DNA from: Nocardia arthritidis
GTDB taxonomy: Bacteria; Actinomycetota; Actinomycetes; Mycobacteriales; Mycobacteriaceae
Length of the DNA: 64,000 nucleotides
Assembly: GCF_011801145.1 (NCBI RefSeq)
Contig: NZ_CP046172.1
Span: forward strand, 9,610,001 to 9,674,000
Reading direction: 5' to 3'
Below are positions 8,261 through 17,038 of the stretch, in pieces. Position 1 is the stretch's first letter. Every line of letters begins with the position of its first letter. Below the pieces are notes generated by a model. It saw only the letters and a program-made list of their open reading frames with translations. It had not been told where the DNA came from and did not search any database. The position numbers were made by a program, and so were the translations under genes.

Positions 8261-9184
8261 ATGACGGAGCAATGCGAGGCCCATCGTCGTGAAATCAGGC
8301 CGCGAAGTCTGATATGCGGCGCGGTAGCGGTGGCTGCCGCATTTACCACCGCGATGGGGACCGGGGCGACAGCCCACGCGCAGCCGGACGCGCAGGTGCA
8401 CTATGTCGCACTCGGCGATTCTTATTCGGCCGGAGTCGGTGGCGACGGCATCTTCACCTGGGCGGGGCCATGCGGGCGCACCGACAAGGCATATCCGGAG
8501 CTGATCGCGAATCAGTTGCGCGAACAGGGACAGCTCGGCTCCTTCGACTTCCCGGCCTGCGCCGCCGCCACCATCACGAACGGTAATGCCGCGCTGGCGG
8601 TCGATCCGACGCAACTGGCGGCGTTGCAACGGGATACGTCGTACGTCACCATCACGATCGGCGGAAACGACGCGGGTTTCGCCGATGTCCTGATCAGCTG
8701 CACCACCTCGGATGATCAGGGCTGCGCGGATCGGCTGGACCGGGCCAAGGATTACGCGCGCAAAGAACTGTCCAATTCGGGTAACGCGAAGCTGCGCAAA
8801 CTGTACGACAAGATCAAAGAGAAGTCGCCGCGGGCCACCGAGATCGTATTCGGCTATCCGAAACTGTTCGATCCGACTGCTGATTGCGACAGCGATGCGC
8901 TGCTGAGCCCGAAGAAACGGCAGATGTTGAACGATGCCGCCGAACTTCTCAATCAGTTGGTAGCGGAAGCCGCGCAGGGGCACGCCACGTTCGTTCCGGT
9001 CGATCAGCGCTTCGAGAATCACCGGATCTGTTCGGCCGACCCATGGATCTGGGGATATCTGTCCGGCGAAGGATATTCGGCCCAGGAAATCCAGTACGCG
9101 GGATTCCACCCGAATGCCGCGGGCTATCGGCACGGATATTTCGAAGCACTGAACGACGTGGTCAGCGAGCTCGGGCTGCGCTGA
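8261..9184 (+). CDS. Secreted SGNH/GDSL-family esterase/lipase
   Basis: 307 aa from ATG 8261; an in-frame ATG at 8240 would add seven residues. An N-terminal signal peptide (S-L-I-C-G-A-V-A-V-A-A-A-F, cleavage after A-H-A near residue 40) is followed by the SGNH blocks. They are G-D-S-Y-S-A-G with the nucleophile Ser, a Gly in the loop after F-P-A-C, G-G-N-D for the oxyanion hole, and F-H-P-N-A-A-G-Y near the C-terminus for the catalytic His. Paired Cys residues suggest disulfides, as in actinobacterial secreted lipases. The substrate is unknown, probably acyl esters. About 310 bp without another gene lies upstream. Confidence 0.85.
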   Translation: MTEQCEAHRREIRPRSLICGAVAVAAAFTTAMGTGATAHAQPDAQVHYVALGDSYSAGVGGDGIFTWAGPCGRTDKAYPELIANQLREQGQLGSFDFPACAAATITNGNAALAVDPTQLAALQRDTSYVTITIGGNDAGFADVLISCTTSDDQGCADRLDRAKDYARKELSNSGNAKLRKLYDKIKEKSPRATEIVFGYPKLFDPTADCDSDALLSPKKRQMLNDAAELLNQLVAEAAQGHATFVPVDQRFENHRICSADPWIWGYLSGEGYSAQEIQYAGFHPNAAGYRHGYFEALNDVVSELGLR

Positions 9185-9187
9185 GCA

Positions 9188-10354
9188 TCACAACCGGCGT
9201 TCGAAAAGACGGTCGCGGGCCACATCCAATGCGCGGGAGACCGCGCCCGACAACACCCCGTCGGAACCGAGTGCGCTCGCGACCACCCGTGGCCGCAGCG
9301 GGCCGAGTTCGGATATCCGCGCGGCGATGGCCTCGCGCAGCGAATCCAGATTGTGGCCGATACCGCCGCCGAGCACGACCAATTCGGGATCCAGGATGGC
9401 GGCGACAGCGGTGATCAACGCACCGATGCGACGGCCCTCGGATTCGACGACGGCGCGGGCGCGCGGATCACCCGCCGCCGCGGCGGCGAAGACGTCCTCC
9501 GCGGAACCGGCGGGTAACCCCGCCAGCACCGCCGTATGCGCGACTCCGCTTGCGGCGGCGGCGGTTTCGGTCATACCGCGCTCGCGGGCGTCCAGCGGGG
9601 ACGCGTCGACGTCGGCCGCGGGCAGAAAGGAGACCTCGCCCGCCGCACCGGTACTGCCGACATACAGTTCACCGTTGATCACGATGCCCATGCCGACGCC
9701 GGTGCCGATGGAGATGAGCACGAAGTTGCGGATGCCGACTCCCGCACCGAAAGTCAGCTCGCCGAGCGCGGCGAGGTTGATGTCGTTCTCGATGGCCGAT
9801 TCCACCTCCAGCGCGCCCCGCAACTGCTCGACCAACCCGGCGCGGCCCCAGCCGGGTAAGTTCGGCGCGTAATCCAGCCTGCCGGTGCTCGGATTCAATA
9901 CGCCGGGACTGCCTATCACCGCGTAATCGACTGTAGTCCAGTCTATTCCGCATTCATCGGCCACCCGGTGCGCCAGGGTGCGCACCCGCCGCACCAGATC
10001 GGCGGACGAGCGCGCGGTGTTGCGGACATCGCGGCGACCGATGAATTCGCCGCGCAGGTCCGCGATGGCGAGCCGAATCCAGTTCCGGCCGATATCGACT
10101 CCGGCGACAACACCCGCGCGCACATTCACGTCGTAGATGGCCGTTGTCGGCCCCGGCCGCCCGCTGAGCGAACCGACCAAGCACACCAGCCCCGCCTCCT
10201 CCAGACCCGAAAGGGCCGCGGAGACGGTCGGTTTCGACAGACCACAGGCCTTGGCCAGCTCACCGCGGGAGGCGGGCCCGTTGACGCGCAGGTGGTCGAG
10301 CAGCAGCCGCTCGTTCATCGTGCGCAGCAGTTGCGGCTTACCGGCCTGGCTCAT
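9188..10354 (-). CDS. ROK-family repressor (XylR/NagC type)
   Basis: 388 aa from the ATG preceded by GAGGAGG. Residues 15-65 carry a winged helix-turn-helix (L-L-L-D-H-L, S-R-G-E-L-A-K-A-C-G-L-S-K-P-T-V-S). The remainder is a ROK sugar-kinase fold with G-V-D-I-G-R-N near 90 and I-G-T-G-V-G-M-G in the phosphate-binding region. The Cys-rich zinc motif of ROK kinases is absent. It is divergent from the sugar ABC operon and almost certainly represses it, with a sugar as inducer. Its 3' end nearly touches that of the SGNH hydrolase gene (3-bp gap). Confidence 0.88.
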   Translation of the reverse strand: MSQAGKPQLLRTMNERLLLDHLRVNGPASRGELAKACGLSKPTVSAALSGLEEAGLVCLVGSLSGRPGPTTAIYDVNVRAGVVAGVDIGRNWIRLAIADLRGEFIGRRDVRNTARSSADLVRRVRTLAHRVADECGIDWTTVDYAVIGSPGVLNPSTGRLDYAPNLPGWGRAGLVEQLRGALEVESAIENDINLAALGELTFGAGVGIRNFVLISIGTGVGMGIVINGELYVGSTGAAGEVSFLPAADVDASPLDARERGMTETAAAASGVAHTAVLAGLPAGSAEDVFAAAAAGDPRARAVVESEGRRIGALITAVAAILDPELVVLGGGIGHNLDSLREAIAARISELGPLRPRVVASALGSDGVLSGAVSRALDVARDRLFERRL

Positions 10355-10390
10355 CGATTTCCGCCTCCTCAACCACTGGACACCTCGGAG

Positions 10391-10414
10391 TTAGTAAACT
10401 ACCTTTCTTACCAA
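10391..10414. promoter_or_regulatory. Candidate ROK operator between regulator and ABC importer
   Basis: Imperfect inverted repeat TTAGTAA-N10-TTACCAA (one mismatch) in the 103-bp divergent spacer. It resembles XylR-type TTAGTAA half-sites, and either promoter would be covered. Confidence 0.55.
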
Positions 10415-10457
10415 CGCTCAACCGAGCATGGTAAACCTCTCTCGGCACGGTGACCTC

Positions 10458-11528
10458 ATGCGTCGAATTACGCTCAGCCTCGTGGCAATTGCCGTTCTCG
10501 TCCCAGTCGCGGGTTGCGGTACCGGCGACGGCAAATCGAACGGGGACAACCCGACCATCGCACTACTGCTCCCGGAATCGAAGACCACCCGCTACGAGGC
10601 CTTCGACCGGCCGCTGTTCGAAGCGAAGGTCAAGCAGCTCTGCGATAAGTGCAAGGTGCTCTACTTCAACGCCGACCAGGATGCGGCAAAACAGCAGGGC
10701 CAGTTCGAATCCGCGCTCACCCAGGGCGCGAACGTCATCGTGCTGGACGCGGTCGACGCCGATTCGGTTGCGCCGCAGGTGAACAAGGCCAAACAGAAGA
10801 AGATCCCGGTGCTCGCCTACGACCGGTTGATCGCCAAAACCGGCTACGACTACTACGTTTCGTTCGACAATGTGAAGGTCGGCAAGGTGCAGGGCGAGGC
10901 GCTGCTCGCCGAACTCGCCAAGCGCGGTACCACCGACAAGGGCCAGATCATCGTGCTGAACGGCGCGCCGACCGATCCGAGTGCGGGCGATTACAAAACC
11001 GGCGCGCATCAGGCGCTGGACGGCAAGGTGAAGATCGGGCGCGAATTCGATACGCCGGACTGGTCTCCCGACAAAGCGCAGCAGGAGACCGAGCAGGCGA
11101 TCACCGCGCTCGGCAAGGATCAGATCGTCGGCGTGTACTCGGCCAACGACGGCATGGCGGGCGGGGCGGTCGCCGCGCTGAAGCGGGCCGGATTCGCCAC
11201 GCTGCCCCCGCTCACCGGCCAGGACGGTGAATTGGCGGCCGTACAAAGGATTTTGACCGGCGAGCAGACCATGACCATCTACCTCAACTACCGCGCCCAG
11301 GCCGAGAAATCGGCGGAGCTCGCCGTGGCGCTCGCCAAGGGCGAGCATCCCGAGGCGCCCGCGAAAACGAATAACGGTGCGGCGGACATCCCCTCGTTCC
11401 TGCTGGAGGCGATCGCGGTGAACAAGGCCAACGTCAAGGACACCATCGTGAAGGACGGCCTCTACACCGTCGCCGATATCTGCACACCGGACGTCGCCAC
11501 CGCATGTCGGGCGGCGGGGCTCGAATGA
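10458..11528 (+). CDS. Sugar ABC transporter substrate-binding lipoprotein (xylose-type)
   Basis: 356 aa from ATG 10458. Signal sequence with lipobox V-P-V-A-G-C (Cys near residue 19). The mature protein is a periplasmic-binding-protein type I fold: I-A-L-L-L-P-E, then N-A-D-Q-D at the first sugar contact, Y-D-Y-Y-V-S-F-D-N in the middle, and V-Y-S-A-N-D-G-M-A-G-G in the second lobe. This pattern is that of XylF-like D-xylose or related aldose-binding proteins. It is first in a three-gene operon with ATGA overlaps and is captured on the outer membrane face by its lipid anchor. Exact sugar specificity is inferred. Confidence 0.85.
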   Translation: MRRITLSLVAIAVLVPVAGCGTGDGKSNGDNPTIALLLPESKTTRYEAFDRPLFEAKVKQLCDKCKVLYFNADQDAAKQQGQFESALTQGANVIVLDAVDADSVAPQVNKAKQKKIPVLAYDRLIAKTGYDYYVSFDNVKVGKVQGEALLAELAKRGTTDKGQIIVLNGAPTDPSAGDYKTGAHQALDGKVKIGREFDTPDWSPDKAQQETEQAITALGKDQIVGVYSANDGMAGGAVAALKRAGFATLPPLTGQDGELAAVQRILTGEQTMTIYLNYRAQAEKSAELAVALAKGEHPEAPAKTNNGAADIPSFLLEAIAVNKANVKDTIVKDGLYTVADICTPDVATACRAAGLE

Positions 11529-12262
11529 GTACCGCCGCAACGGTTCTGTCCGCCCGCGGCATCACCAAGCGATATGGCGCGGTGCAGGCGCTCGCGGGCG
11601 CGGACCTCGAGGTGCGGGCCGGCGAGGTGGTCGCCTTGGTCGGCGATAACGGTGCGGGTAAATCCACTCTGGTGAAGGCGATTTCGGGTGCCATCGCGGC
11701 CGATGACGGCGTGCTCGTGTTCGCGGGCGCCGAGGTGCGGATCACCAAGCCGCAGGACGCGCAGGCGCTCGGCATCACAACGGTTTTCCAGGACCTGGCA
11801 CTGTGCGACAACCTGGATGTGGTCGCGAACCTCCATCTCGGCACGGAGACAAGGCATTTCAGTGTGTTGAACGAGATCGCGATGGAGCGCGCCGCCCGCG
11901 ATCTGCTCGCCTCGCTGGAGGTGAAGATCAAGGATGTGCGCACCCCCGTCTCGGCGCTCTCGGGCGGCCAGCGGCAGTCGGTGGCCATCGCCCGTGCGCT
12001 GCTCGGCAATCCGAAGATGGTGATCCTCGACGAGCCGACCGCCGCCCTCGGTGTCGAGCAGACCGCACAGGTGCTCGCGCTGATCCGCCGGCTGCGCGAA
12101 CGCGGTCTCGCGGTGCTGCTGATCTCGCACAATCTGGTCGACGTCCGCTCGGTCAGCGATCGGGTGGTCGTGTTGCGACTCGGCCGCAACGCGGGCGAAT
12201 TCGAGACCGCGCAGGCCACCCAGGAGCAGATCGTCGCCGCCATCACCGGAGCCTCGTCATGA
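11525..12262 (+). CDS. Sugar ABC transporter ATP-binding protein
   Basis: 245 aa. The ATG overlaps the upstream stop (ATGA). All ABC motifs are present: Walker A G-D-N-G-A-G-K-S-T (about residues 40-48), signature L-S-G-G-Q-R-Q (about 145-151), Walker B M-V-I-L-D-E-P-T (about 167-174) and a switch His (I-S-H-N). It is a single-domain ATPase, half the length of XylG or RbsA, as usual in many actinobacterial sugar importers of this type. It energises the permease encoded next. Confidence 0.92.
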   Translation: MSTAATVLSARGITKRYGAVQALAGADLEVRAGEVVALVGDNGAGKSTLVKAISGAIAADDGVLVFAGAEVRITKPQDAQALGITTVFQDLALCDNLDVVANLHLGTETRHFSVLNEIAMERAARDLLASLEVKIKDVRTPVSALSGGQRQSVAIARALLGNPKMVILDEPTAALGVEQTAQVLALIRRLRERGLAVLLISHNLVDVRSVSDRVVVLRLGRNAGEFETAQATQEQIVAAITGASS

Positions 12263-13473
12263 CCGAAGTTGCTATGAAAAGACCAGTGTGGCAAGGCAAT
12301 CCGATGCGCGGACTGACCGATTCGGCCGTGGACCGGCTGCGCCGCGGCGAGGTGGGCTCGCTGCCGGTCGCGGTGGGGCTGGTGATCATCGCGATTGTCT
12401 TCCACCGCCTCAACGCGCATTTCCTCTCCCCCGAGAACCTGACCAACCTGGCCCTGCAGATGGCCGCCACCGGCACCATCGCGCTCGGCATCGTGCTCGT
12501 GCTGCTGCTCGGCGAGATCGACCTGTCCGCGGGCTCGGTCAGCGGTTTGACGGCCGTGGTGATGACGCAGCTCTACGTGCATCACGGCTGGCATCCGCTG
12601 CTCGCGGTGTTGGCCGCGCTCGCCGTCGGCGCCGCGATCGGAGCACTGCACGGCCTGATGCGGACGGCGCTGAGCATGCCGTCGTTCGTGGTGACGCTGG
12701 CCGGATTGATCGCGTGGCAGGGGCTCATGCTGTACCTGCTCGGCAAGGAAGGCACGGTCAACCTGCCCTTCGACCGCGGTATCGCGAAGATCAGCGATAC
12801 CTGGCTGGCGCCGTGGCAGGCGTGGCTGCTGGTGCTCCTGCTCGCGGGTGGACATTTGACGGCCGGACTGGTCACCAGACGGCAGCGGGTGCGCGCCGAA
12901 CTGAATGTGCCTGCGGCAGGCTGGATCGCGGCGCGTTCGGGCGGACTGGCGGTGCTGCTGGTGGCCACCGTCCTGGTGCTCGATTCCGATCGCGGGGTGC
13001 CGTTGACGCTGGTCGTCTTCGGCGGCCTGGTGGTGGCCGTCGATCTTGTGTTGCGGCGCACCGTATTCGGGCGGCGCGTCTACGCGGTCGGCGGCAATGC
13101 CGAGGCGGCGCGCCGGGCCGGGATGAACGTCGACCGGGTGCGAATCGCGGCATTCATCGGATGTTCCGTGCTGGCCACGGTCGGCGGTCTGCTCGCGGCG
13201 TCGAGACTCGTTGCGGTGAACCAGAGTTCGGGCGGCAGCGATATCCTGCTCAACGCCATCGCGGCCGCGGTGATCGGCGGCACCAGCCTTTTCGGCGGGC
13301 GCGGACGCGCCTATGCCGCGCTGCTGGGCATCCTCGTCATCCAATCGATTACGAATGGCATGCTGTTGCTCAACGTTGATTCATCAATACGGTTCATGGT
13401 CACCGGCACGGTCCTCGCCGTATCTGTTGCCATCGACTCGGTGGCGCGGCGGGGAGCAGAAGGGACCCGGTGA
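12259..13473 (+). CDS. Sugar ABC transporter permease (XylH/RbsC family)
   Basis: 404 aa. The ATG overlaps the ATPase stop (ATGA), which fixes the start. Residues 1-35 are cytoplasmic. About ten hydrophobic segments follow, including the L-G-E-I-D-L-S-A-G-S family motif (about residues 88-97) and the R-R-V-Y-A-V-G-G-N-A-E-A-A-R-R-A-G cytoplasmic loop typical of RbsC/XylH permeases. It forms the membrane channel for the importer. The likely substrate is xylose or another aldose, based on the neighbouring ROK regulator and binding protein. Confidence 0.9.
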   Translation: MTEVAMKRPVWQGNPMRGLTDSAVDRLRRGEVGSLPVAVGLVIIAIVFHRLNAHFLSPENLTNLALQMAATGTIALGIVLVLLLGEIDLSAGSVSGLTAVVMTQLYVHHGWHPLLAVLAALAVGAAIGALHGLMRTALSMPSFVVTLAGLIAWQGLMLYLLGKEGTVNLPFDRGIAKISDTWLAPWQAWLLVLLLAGGHLTAGLVTRRQRVRAELNVPAAGWIAARSGGLAVLLVATVLVLDSDRGVPLTLVVFGGLVVAVDLVLRRTVFGRRVYAVGGNAEAARRAGMNVDRVRIAAFIGCSVLATVGGLLAASRLVAVNQSSGGSDILLNAIAAAVIGGTSLFGGRGRAYAALLGILVIQSITNGMLLLNVDSSIRFMVTGTVLAVSVAIDSVARRGAEGTR

Positions 13474-13477
13474 TGAC

Positions 13478-13672
13478 ATGGAGCCGCGTCAATGCCATGT
13501 CCACCTCAGCGTCGAGGACGGTTTGACGTTCGACTACCGCGCGGAACCGCGTGCGGCCTACCTGTTCGCGCGGGATGTCGGCGCGCTGCTCGGAGCGGAG
13601 GTGACCATCGACGACCAGGTGCACGACGGGCTGCCACCGCTACCGTGCGCATGCCTTTGGTCGTCGCGATAG
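13478..13672 (+). CDS. Small hypothetical protein downstream of sugar importer
   Basis: 64 aa, ATG 5 bp after the permease stop. The sequence has a V-H-L-S-V-E-D start, an F-D-Y-R-A-E-P region and an acidic E-V-T-I-D-D-Q-V turn, and ends with P-C-A-C-L-W. No family is recognised. Tight spacing suggests it is the last gene of the operon, but it is short and could be non-coding. Confidence 0.4.
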   Translation: MEPRQCHVHLSVEDGLTFDYRAEPRAAYLFARDVGALLGAEVTIDDQVHDGLPPLPCACLWSSR

Positions 13673-13691
13673 CGCGGAAATACATTCCGCC

Positions 13692-14042
13692 TCAATCGGT
13701 TTGAGTCCAGGCGGCAACCGGCAGAACCAGGTAGACACCGAAATTGTCGAGATCGACGACCTCGGCGATGCGGTCGTGCAGCAGGTCGGTGCGTTGCTGC
13801 CGGTTGACGGCGCGGCTCTCGAAATACTTCGAGCGCACCTCGATAACCGCGTCCAGTTCGCTGCGGTCGTACGGGCCGAGCGCGCGGAAGCGCAGCTCGA
13901 CATCGCCGGGCTGCAGATCGCCGTCGTACGGCTCCTCCGGACACTCCACCGCGGTCGAAACGATATGCGGCAGTACGTCGGCCAGCCTGCGCAGCGTGGC
14001 ATCGGGGACGTGGGGCGCGTAGGTCACCTCGACTAGGGGCAT
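13692..14042 (-). CDS. Tautomerase-like small protein
   Basis: 116 aa. The N-terminus M-P-L-V-E-V-T-Y exposes Pro after Met removal, the hallmark of the tautomerase/4-oxalocrotonate superfamily, and a helix L-R-R-L-A-D-V-L-P-H-I-V follows as in that fold. A V-E-L-R-F strand and the length are also compatible with 5-carboxymethyl-2-hydroxymuconate isomerase-like proteins. The substrate is unknown. It stands alone, convergent with the small gene above. Confidence 0.55.
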   Translation of the reverse strand: MPLVEVTYAPHVPDATLRRLADVLPHIVSTAVECPEEPYDGDLQPGDVELRFRALGPYDRSELDAVIEVRSKYFESRAVNRQQRTDLLHDRIAEVVDLDNFGVYLVLPVAAWTQTD

Positions 14043-14164
14043 CAGGCCAGACTAATCAGTCCGGAGTGACCTCGGCACCGTGAGTTGTGCAGTACCCGAG
14101 GGTGAGGCACGAATCGCACGGCAGGGTGATGCGGGCGGATTGCCGGCACTCCCAAGATCGGCGT

Positions 14165-15604
14165 ATGCACCTCCGTCGCACCATGTTCCATGGCGTCCTC
14201 GCCGCGCTGTGCGTCTGCGTGGCCGCATGCGCGCCCGCAGCTCGGCCAGCGCCGCACCTGTCCTGGGCCCCATGTCCCGAGAAGGCCGAATTCGACTGCG
14301 CGACAGTTCAAGTGCCCATCGACTGGACGAAACCGGCCGGGCCGCAGACCGATATCGCGATCGTGCGGCAACGGGCCAAGGATCCGGCACATCGGGTCGG
14401 CGCGCTGGTGTCGCTGCCGGGTGGCCCCGGCTCGTCCGGTGTCGACGACATCCTCCATGGCGGAAAGTTTTCCGCGACGCTCACGGATCGCTTCGACATC
14501 ATCAGCCTCGATCCGCGCGGCGTCGGGCGCAGTCATCCGGTGCGATGCGATGCCGCACTCGCCGGACACCCGCCGAACGCGGTACCCGACCTCGACGGGC
14601 AGATCAGCGAAATCCACTCCTACACAGCGGCTCTCGCGCAGAGCTGCCGGACGTTCACCGGTCCGTTGCTCGATCACGTCGACGCGGCAAGCGTCGCGCG
14701 CGACGTCGACGCGCTACGTGCCGCGCTCGGTGCCGACCAGCTCAATATCTACAGCCGCTCGTACGGAACCATGCCCGCGCAGGCCTATCTGGAACTGTTC
14801 CCGCGCCGGGTCCGCACCATGGTGCTGGACAGTGTCGACGACCACAGCCTGAACGGGCGCGATTTCCTCAACACCGAAGCGCGCGCCGGCCAGGACACCT
14901 TCGATGAATTCGCGGCATGGTGCGCCAGAGAGAGCACCTGCGTCCTGCACGGCACCGACGTGCACCGCACCTTCGACGACCTGTACGCGAGGGCGTCCAG
15001 CGGTACCCTGCGCGATCCGCATGCTCCCGATAAACCGCTGGCGCCGATGGATTTGAGTTCCGCAGTGCTCAAGCGCCTCTATCACCCGGATTGGTCCGCG
15101 CTGGCCGATGATCTGCGCACGCTCACCAACCAGGCGCCCGCACAGTCGATCCCGCCCACCGCCGCACCACAGCCATCCGGCCAACCGGCTCCGATGCCCG
15201 TCGTGATCGCCTGCACCGATTGGCAATTCGAACTTCCGGACCAGGCGGCCTGGCAACGCCAGTGGGCCGAACAGAACGCCGCCACGCCGACCCTGCGCGC
15301 GCACTTCGCCTGGGGTGCAGGCAGTATGTGCTCCGGCTGGCCGACCGCCGCACCGAATCCGCCGCACCGCCCGCACGTTGTGGACGGCCCGCCGGTGCTG
15401 ATCCTGAGCTCGCGCCACGATCCGGCCACACCACGCGAATGGGCCACCCAGGTCACCGCGCAGACCCCCGGCGCCATCCTGTTGACGTACGAGGGCTGGG
15501 GGCACGGCGTCTACGACCGCACCCCGTGCACCACCTCGGCCACCGACGACTACCTGATCTCCGGGGCCCGCCCCTCGAACACGAATTGTCCTGTGGCACA
15601 ATAG
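14165..15604 (+). CDS. Secreted alpha/beta hydrolase, tripeptidyl-aminopeptidase (TAP) type
   Basis: 479 aa from ATG 14165. N-terminal lipoprotein signal with V-A-A-C-A. The alpha/beta hydrolase core has L-P-G-G-P-G-S-S-G (oxyanion region, about residues 84-92), D-P-R-G-V-G-R-S, and a nucleophile elbow Y-S-R-S-Y-G-T that departs from the usual G-x-S-Y-G by having Ser-Arg before the nucleophile. The TAP C-terminal domain shows L-I-L-S-S-R-H-D-P (acid) and G-W-G-H-G-V (His). The family removes N-terminal peptides or hydrolyses esters outside the cell. A second member is at 17039-18526. Confidence 0.85.
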   Translation: MHLRRTMFHGVLAALCVCVAACAPAARPAPHLSWAPCPEKAEFDCATVQVPIDWTKPAGPQTDIAIVRQRAKDPAHRVGALVSLPGGPGSSGVDDILHGGKFSATLTDRFDIISLDPRGVGRSHPVRCDAALAGHPPNAVPDLDGQISEIHSYTAALAQSCRTFTGPLLDHVDAASVARDVDALRAALGADQLNIYSRSYGTMPAQAYLELFPRRVRTMVLDSVDDHSLNGRDFLNTEARAGQDTFDEFAAWCARESTCVLHGTDVHRTFDDLYARASSGTLRDPHAPDKPLAPMDLSSAVLKRLYHPDWSALADDLRTLTNQAPAQSIPPTAAPQPSGQPAPMPVVIACTDWQFELPDQAAWQRQWAEQNAATPTLRAHFAWGAGSMCSGWPTAAPNPPHRPHVVDGPPVLILSSRHDPATPREWATQVTAQTPGAILLTYEGWGHGVYDRTPCTTSATDDYLISGARPSNTNCPVAQ

Positions 15605-15610
15605 AACTGG

Positions 15611-16300
15611 TTATGCGTCCTTATCGCCGTAGTGTGCCGCGATATCTTCGGATGAGCTCCACCGGCTGTAGGTGGGCGACTGCGGCCAGCCCTCGGGCGA
15701 ATCCTGCCATTCCTCCTGCCGCCCGTACGGCAGTAGGTCGATCAGCGCGAAGGAGTGGCTGAGTTGTTCGGTGCCGCGACCGTTGGTGTGCCAGGTGCGG
15801 TAAACGGTATCGCCGTCACGCAGGAATACGTTGACGGCGAATCCGCCGCCGGGCGGCGCGCCGACGTCGGCGCCGAACGGGCTGTTCGCCGTGGAGTACC
15901 AGGCCATCTTGTTCCCGACCCGCCGCTTGTACGCGAGCGCCTCATCGATCGGCCCCTGGGTGACGATCACGAACCGGGCATCGTAGTTGTCCAGGAATTC
16001 CAGCCGGGTGAACTGCGAGGTGAACCCGGTACAGCCGCCGCACTGCCACTCCTCGCCCGGAAACCACATGTGGTGGTAGGTGATCAGCTGCGGCTTACCG
16101 CCGAAGACATCGGCCAGCCGGACCGGCCCCTCCTCGCCCTCCAGGATGTAGTCGGGCATTTCGACCATCGGCAGGCGGCGCCGCTGGGCGGCTATCGCAT
16201 CGAGTTCCCGGGTCGCGGCCTTCTCCCGGACCCGCAGCGCGTCGAGTTCACGCTGCCACGTATCGGCGTCGACAACAGGTGGAAGTGCGTTGGTGCTCAT
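15611..16300 (-). CDS. DUF899 family thioredoxin-fold protein
   Basis: 229 aa. The ATG is preceded by GAGAGGAA. Distinct DUF899 features: L-P-M-V-E-M-P-D-Y, then Y-H-H-M-W-F-P-G-E-E-W-Q-C-G-G-C with a C-x-x-C at about residues 97-100, and the F-A-L-I-D-L-L-P-Y-G-R-Q-E-E-W-Q-D-S-P-E-G-W-type C-terminus. The family has a thioredoxin-like fold, and its substrate is unknown. Its 3' end is convergent with the TAP hydrolase gene (6-bp gap). Confidence 0.88.
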   Translation of the reverse strand: MSTNALPPVVDADTWQRELDALRVREKAATRELDAIAAQRRRLPMVEMPDYILEGEEGPVRLADVFGGKPQLITYHHMWFPGEEWQCGGCTGFTSQFTRLEFLDNYDARFVIVTQGPIDEALAYKRRVGNKMAWYSTANSPFGADVGAPPGGGFAVNVFLRDGDTVYRTWHTNGRGTEQLSHSFALIDLLPYGRQEEWQDSPEGWPQSPTYSRWSSSEDIAAHYGDKDA

Positions 16301-16426
16301 GAGTTCCTCTCATTGATCACGTTCACAGGGATCTGTGGATATAGACGCCATCCGCTCGTCGAACTCATCGGTGACCGAACCCGACCCCGCCTGTGGATAT
16401 CCCGCCATCCACATCTCATCGCACAA

Positions 16427-17026
16427 TCAGTGCCTCGATGCCCGTTGGGCGCGAGCGATGATGGCATCCATCAAACGCGCGGTCGGTCCGGGCGCGGCAC
16501 CGGCGAACCAGCGCATGATCCGACTGCCGAGCGACGGCACCACCGTCGCCTTGCCGCGTGCGGCGCCGGTGAGCAGCGCCCGGGCGACCGCATCGGCGGT
16601 GATCGGCGCGCCGGTGTTCAATGCCGACAATTCCGGTGGCCTGGTTGCGAGTTCGGCCGCCAGCTGCGGGGTGTCCACATCCGGCGGCAATACGACGGTG
16701 ACGGTGACGCGCCCGGTTTGAGCTCTTGGCGCAGTACCTCGCACAGCGCGCGCACCGCGAATTTGCTTGGGCTGTAAGCGCCGTAGCCGAAGCACGGCAG
16801 CACGCCTGCCATCGAGGAGATCACCGTGATGCTGTCGCGATCGCCCGCATGCAGATCGGGCAGCGCGTCCCGGATCACGTTCAATGTCCCGAAGTAGTTG
16901 ACCGCCATATGTCTATCGAAATCGCTCGGGTCGAGCGCCGGTCACCACCACATGCCGATCGGACCAGTATCGCGTCACATCGGCAGATAGGTTGCCGGGC
17001 AACGTATTCGAGATGGTCATGGTCAT
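16427..17026 (-). pseudogene. Short-chain dehydrogenase/reductase, decayed
   Basis: Read from ATG 17026, the protein starts M-T-M-T-I-S-N and reaches V-V-V-T-G-A, the first strand of the SDR nucleotide-binding motif, then hits a stop after seven residues. A second frame resumes with D-P-S-D-F-D-R-H-M-A-V-N-Y-F-G-T-L and contains S-S-M-A-G and the catalytic Y-S-P-S-K. A third frame, from about 16722, continues G-R-V-T-V-T-V-V-L-P-P-D-V-D-T-P to the end. About 70 residues, including the rest of the Rossmann motif, are missing, and there is one further frameshift. Two independent lesions point to a true pseudogene. It lies 12 bp downstream of the TAP hydrolase gene. Confidence 0.8.
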
Positions 17027-17038
17027 TGCCTTCCGTGC

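Noticed and set aside
11434..13344. 636-codon minus frame over the ABC importer
   Set aside because: It is antisense to three genes with full ABC motifs and ATGA overlaps; its composition is typical of high-GC shadow frames.
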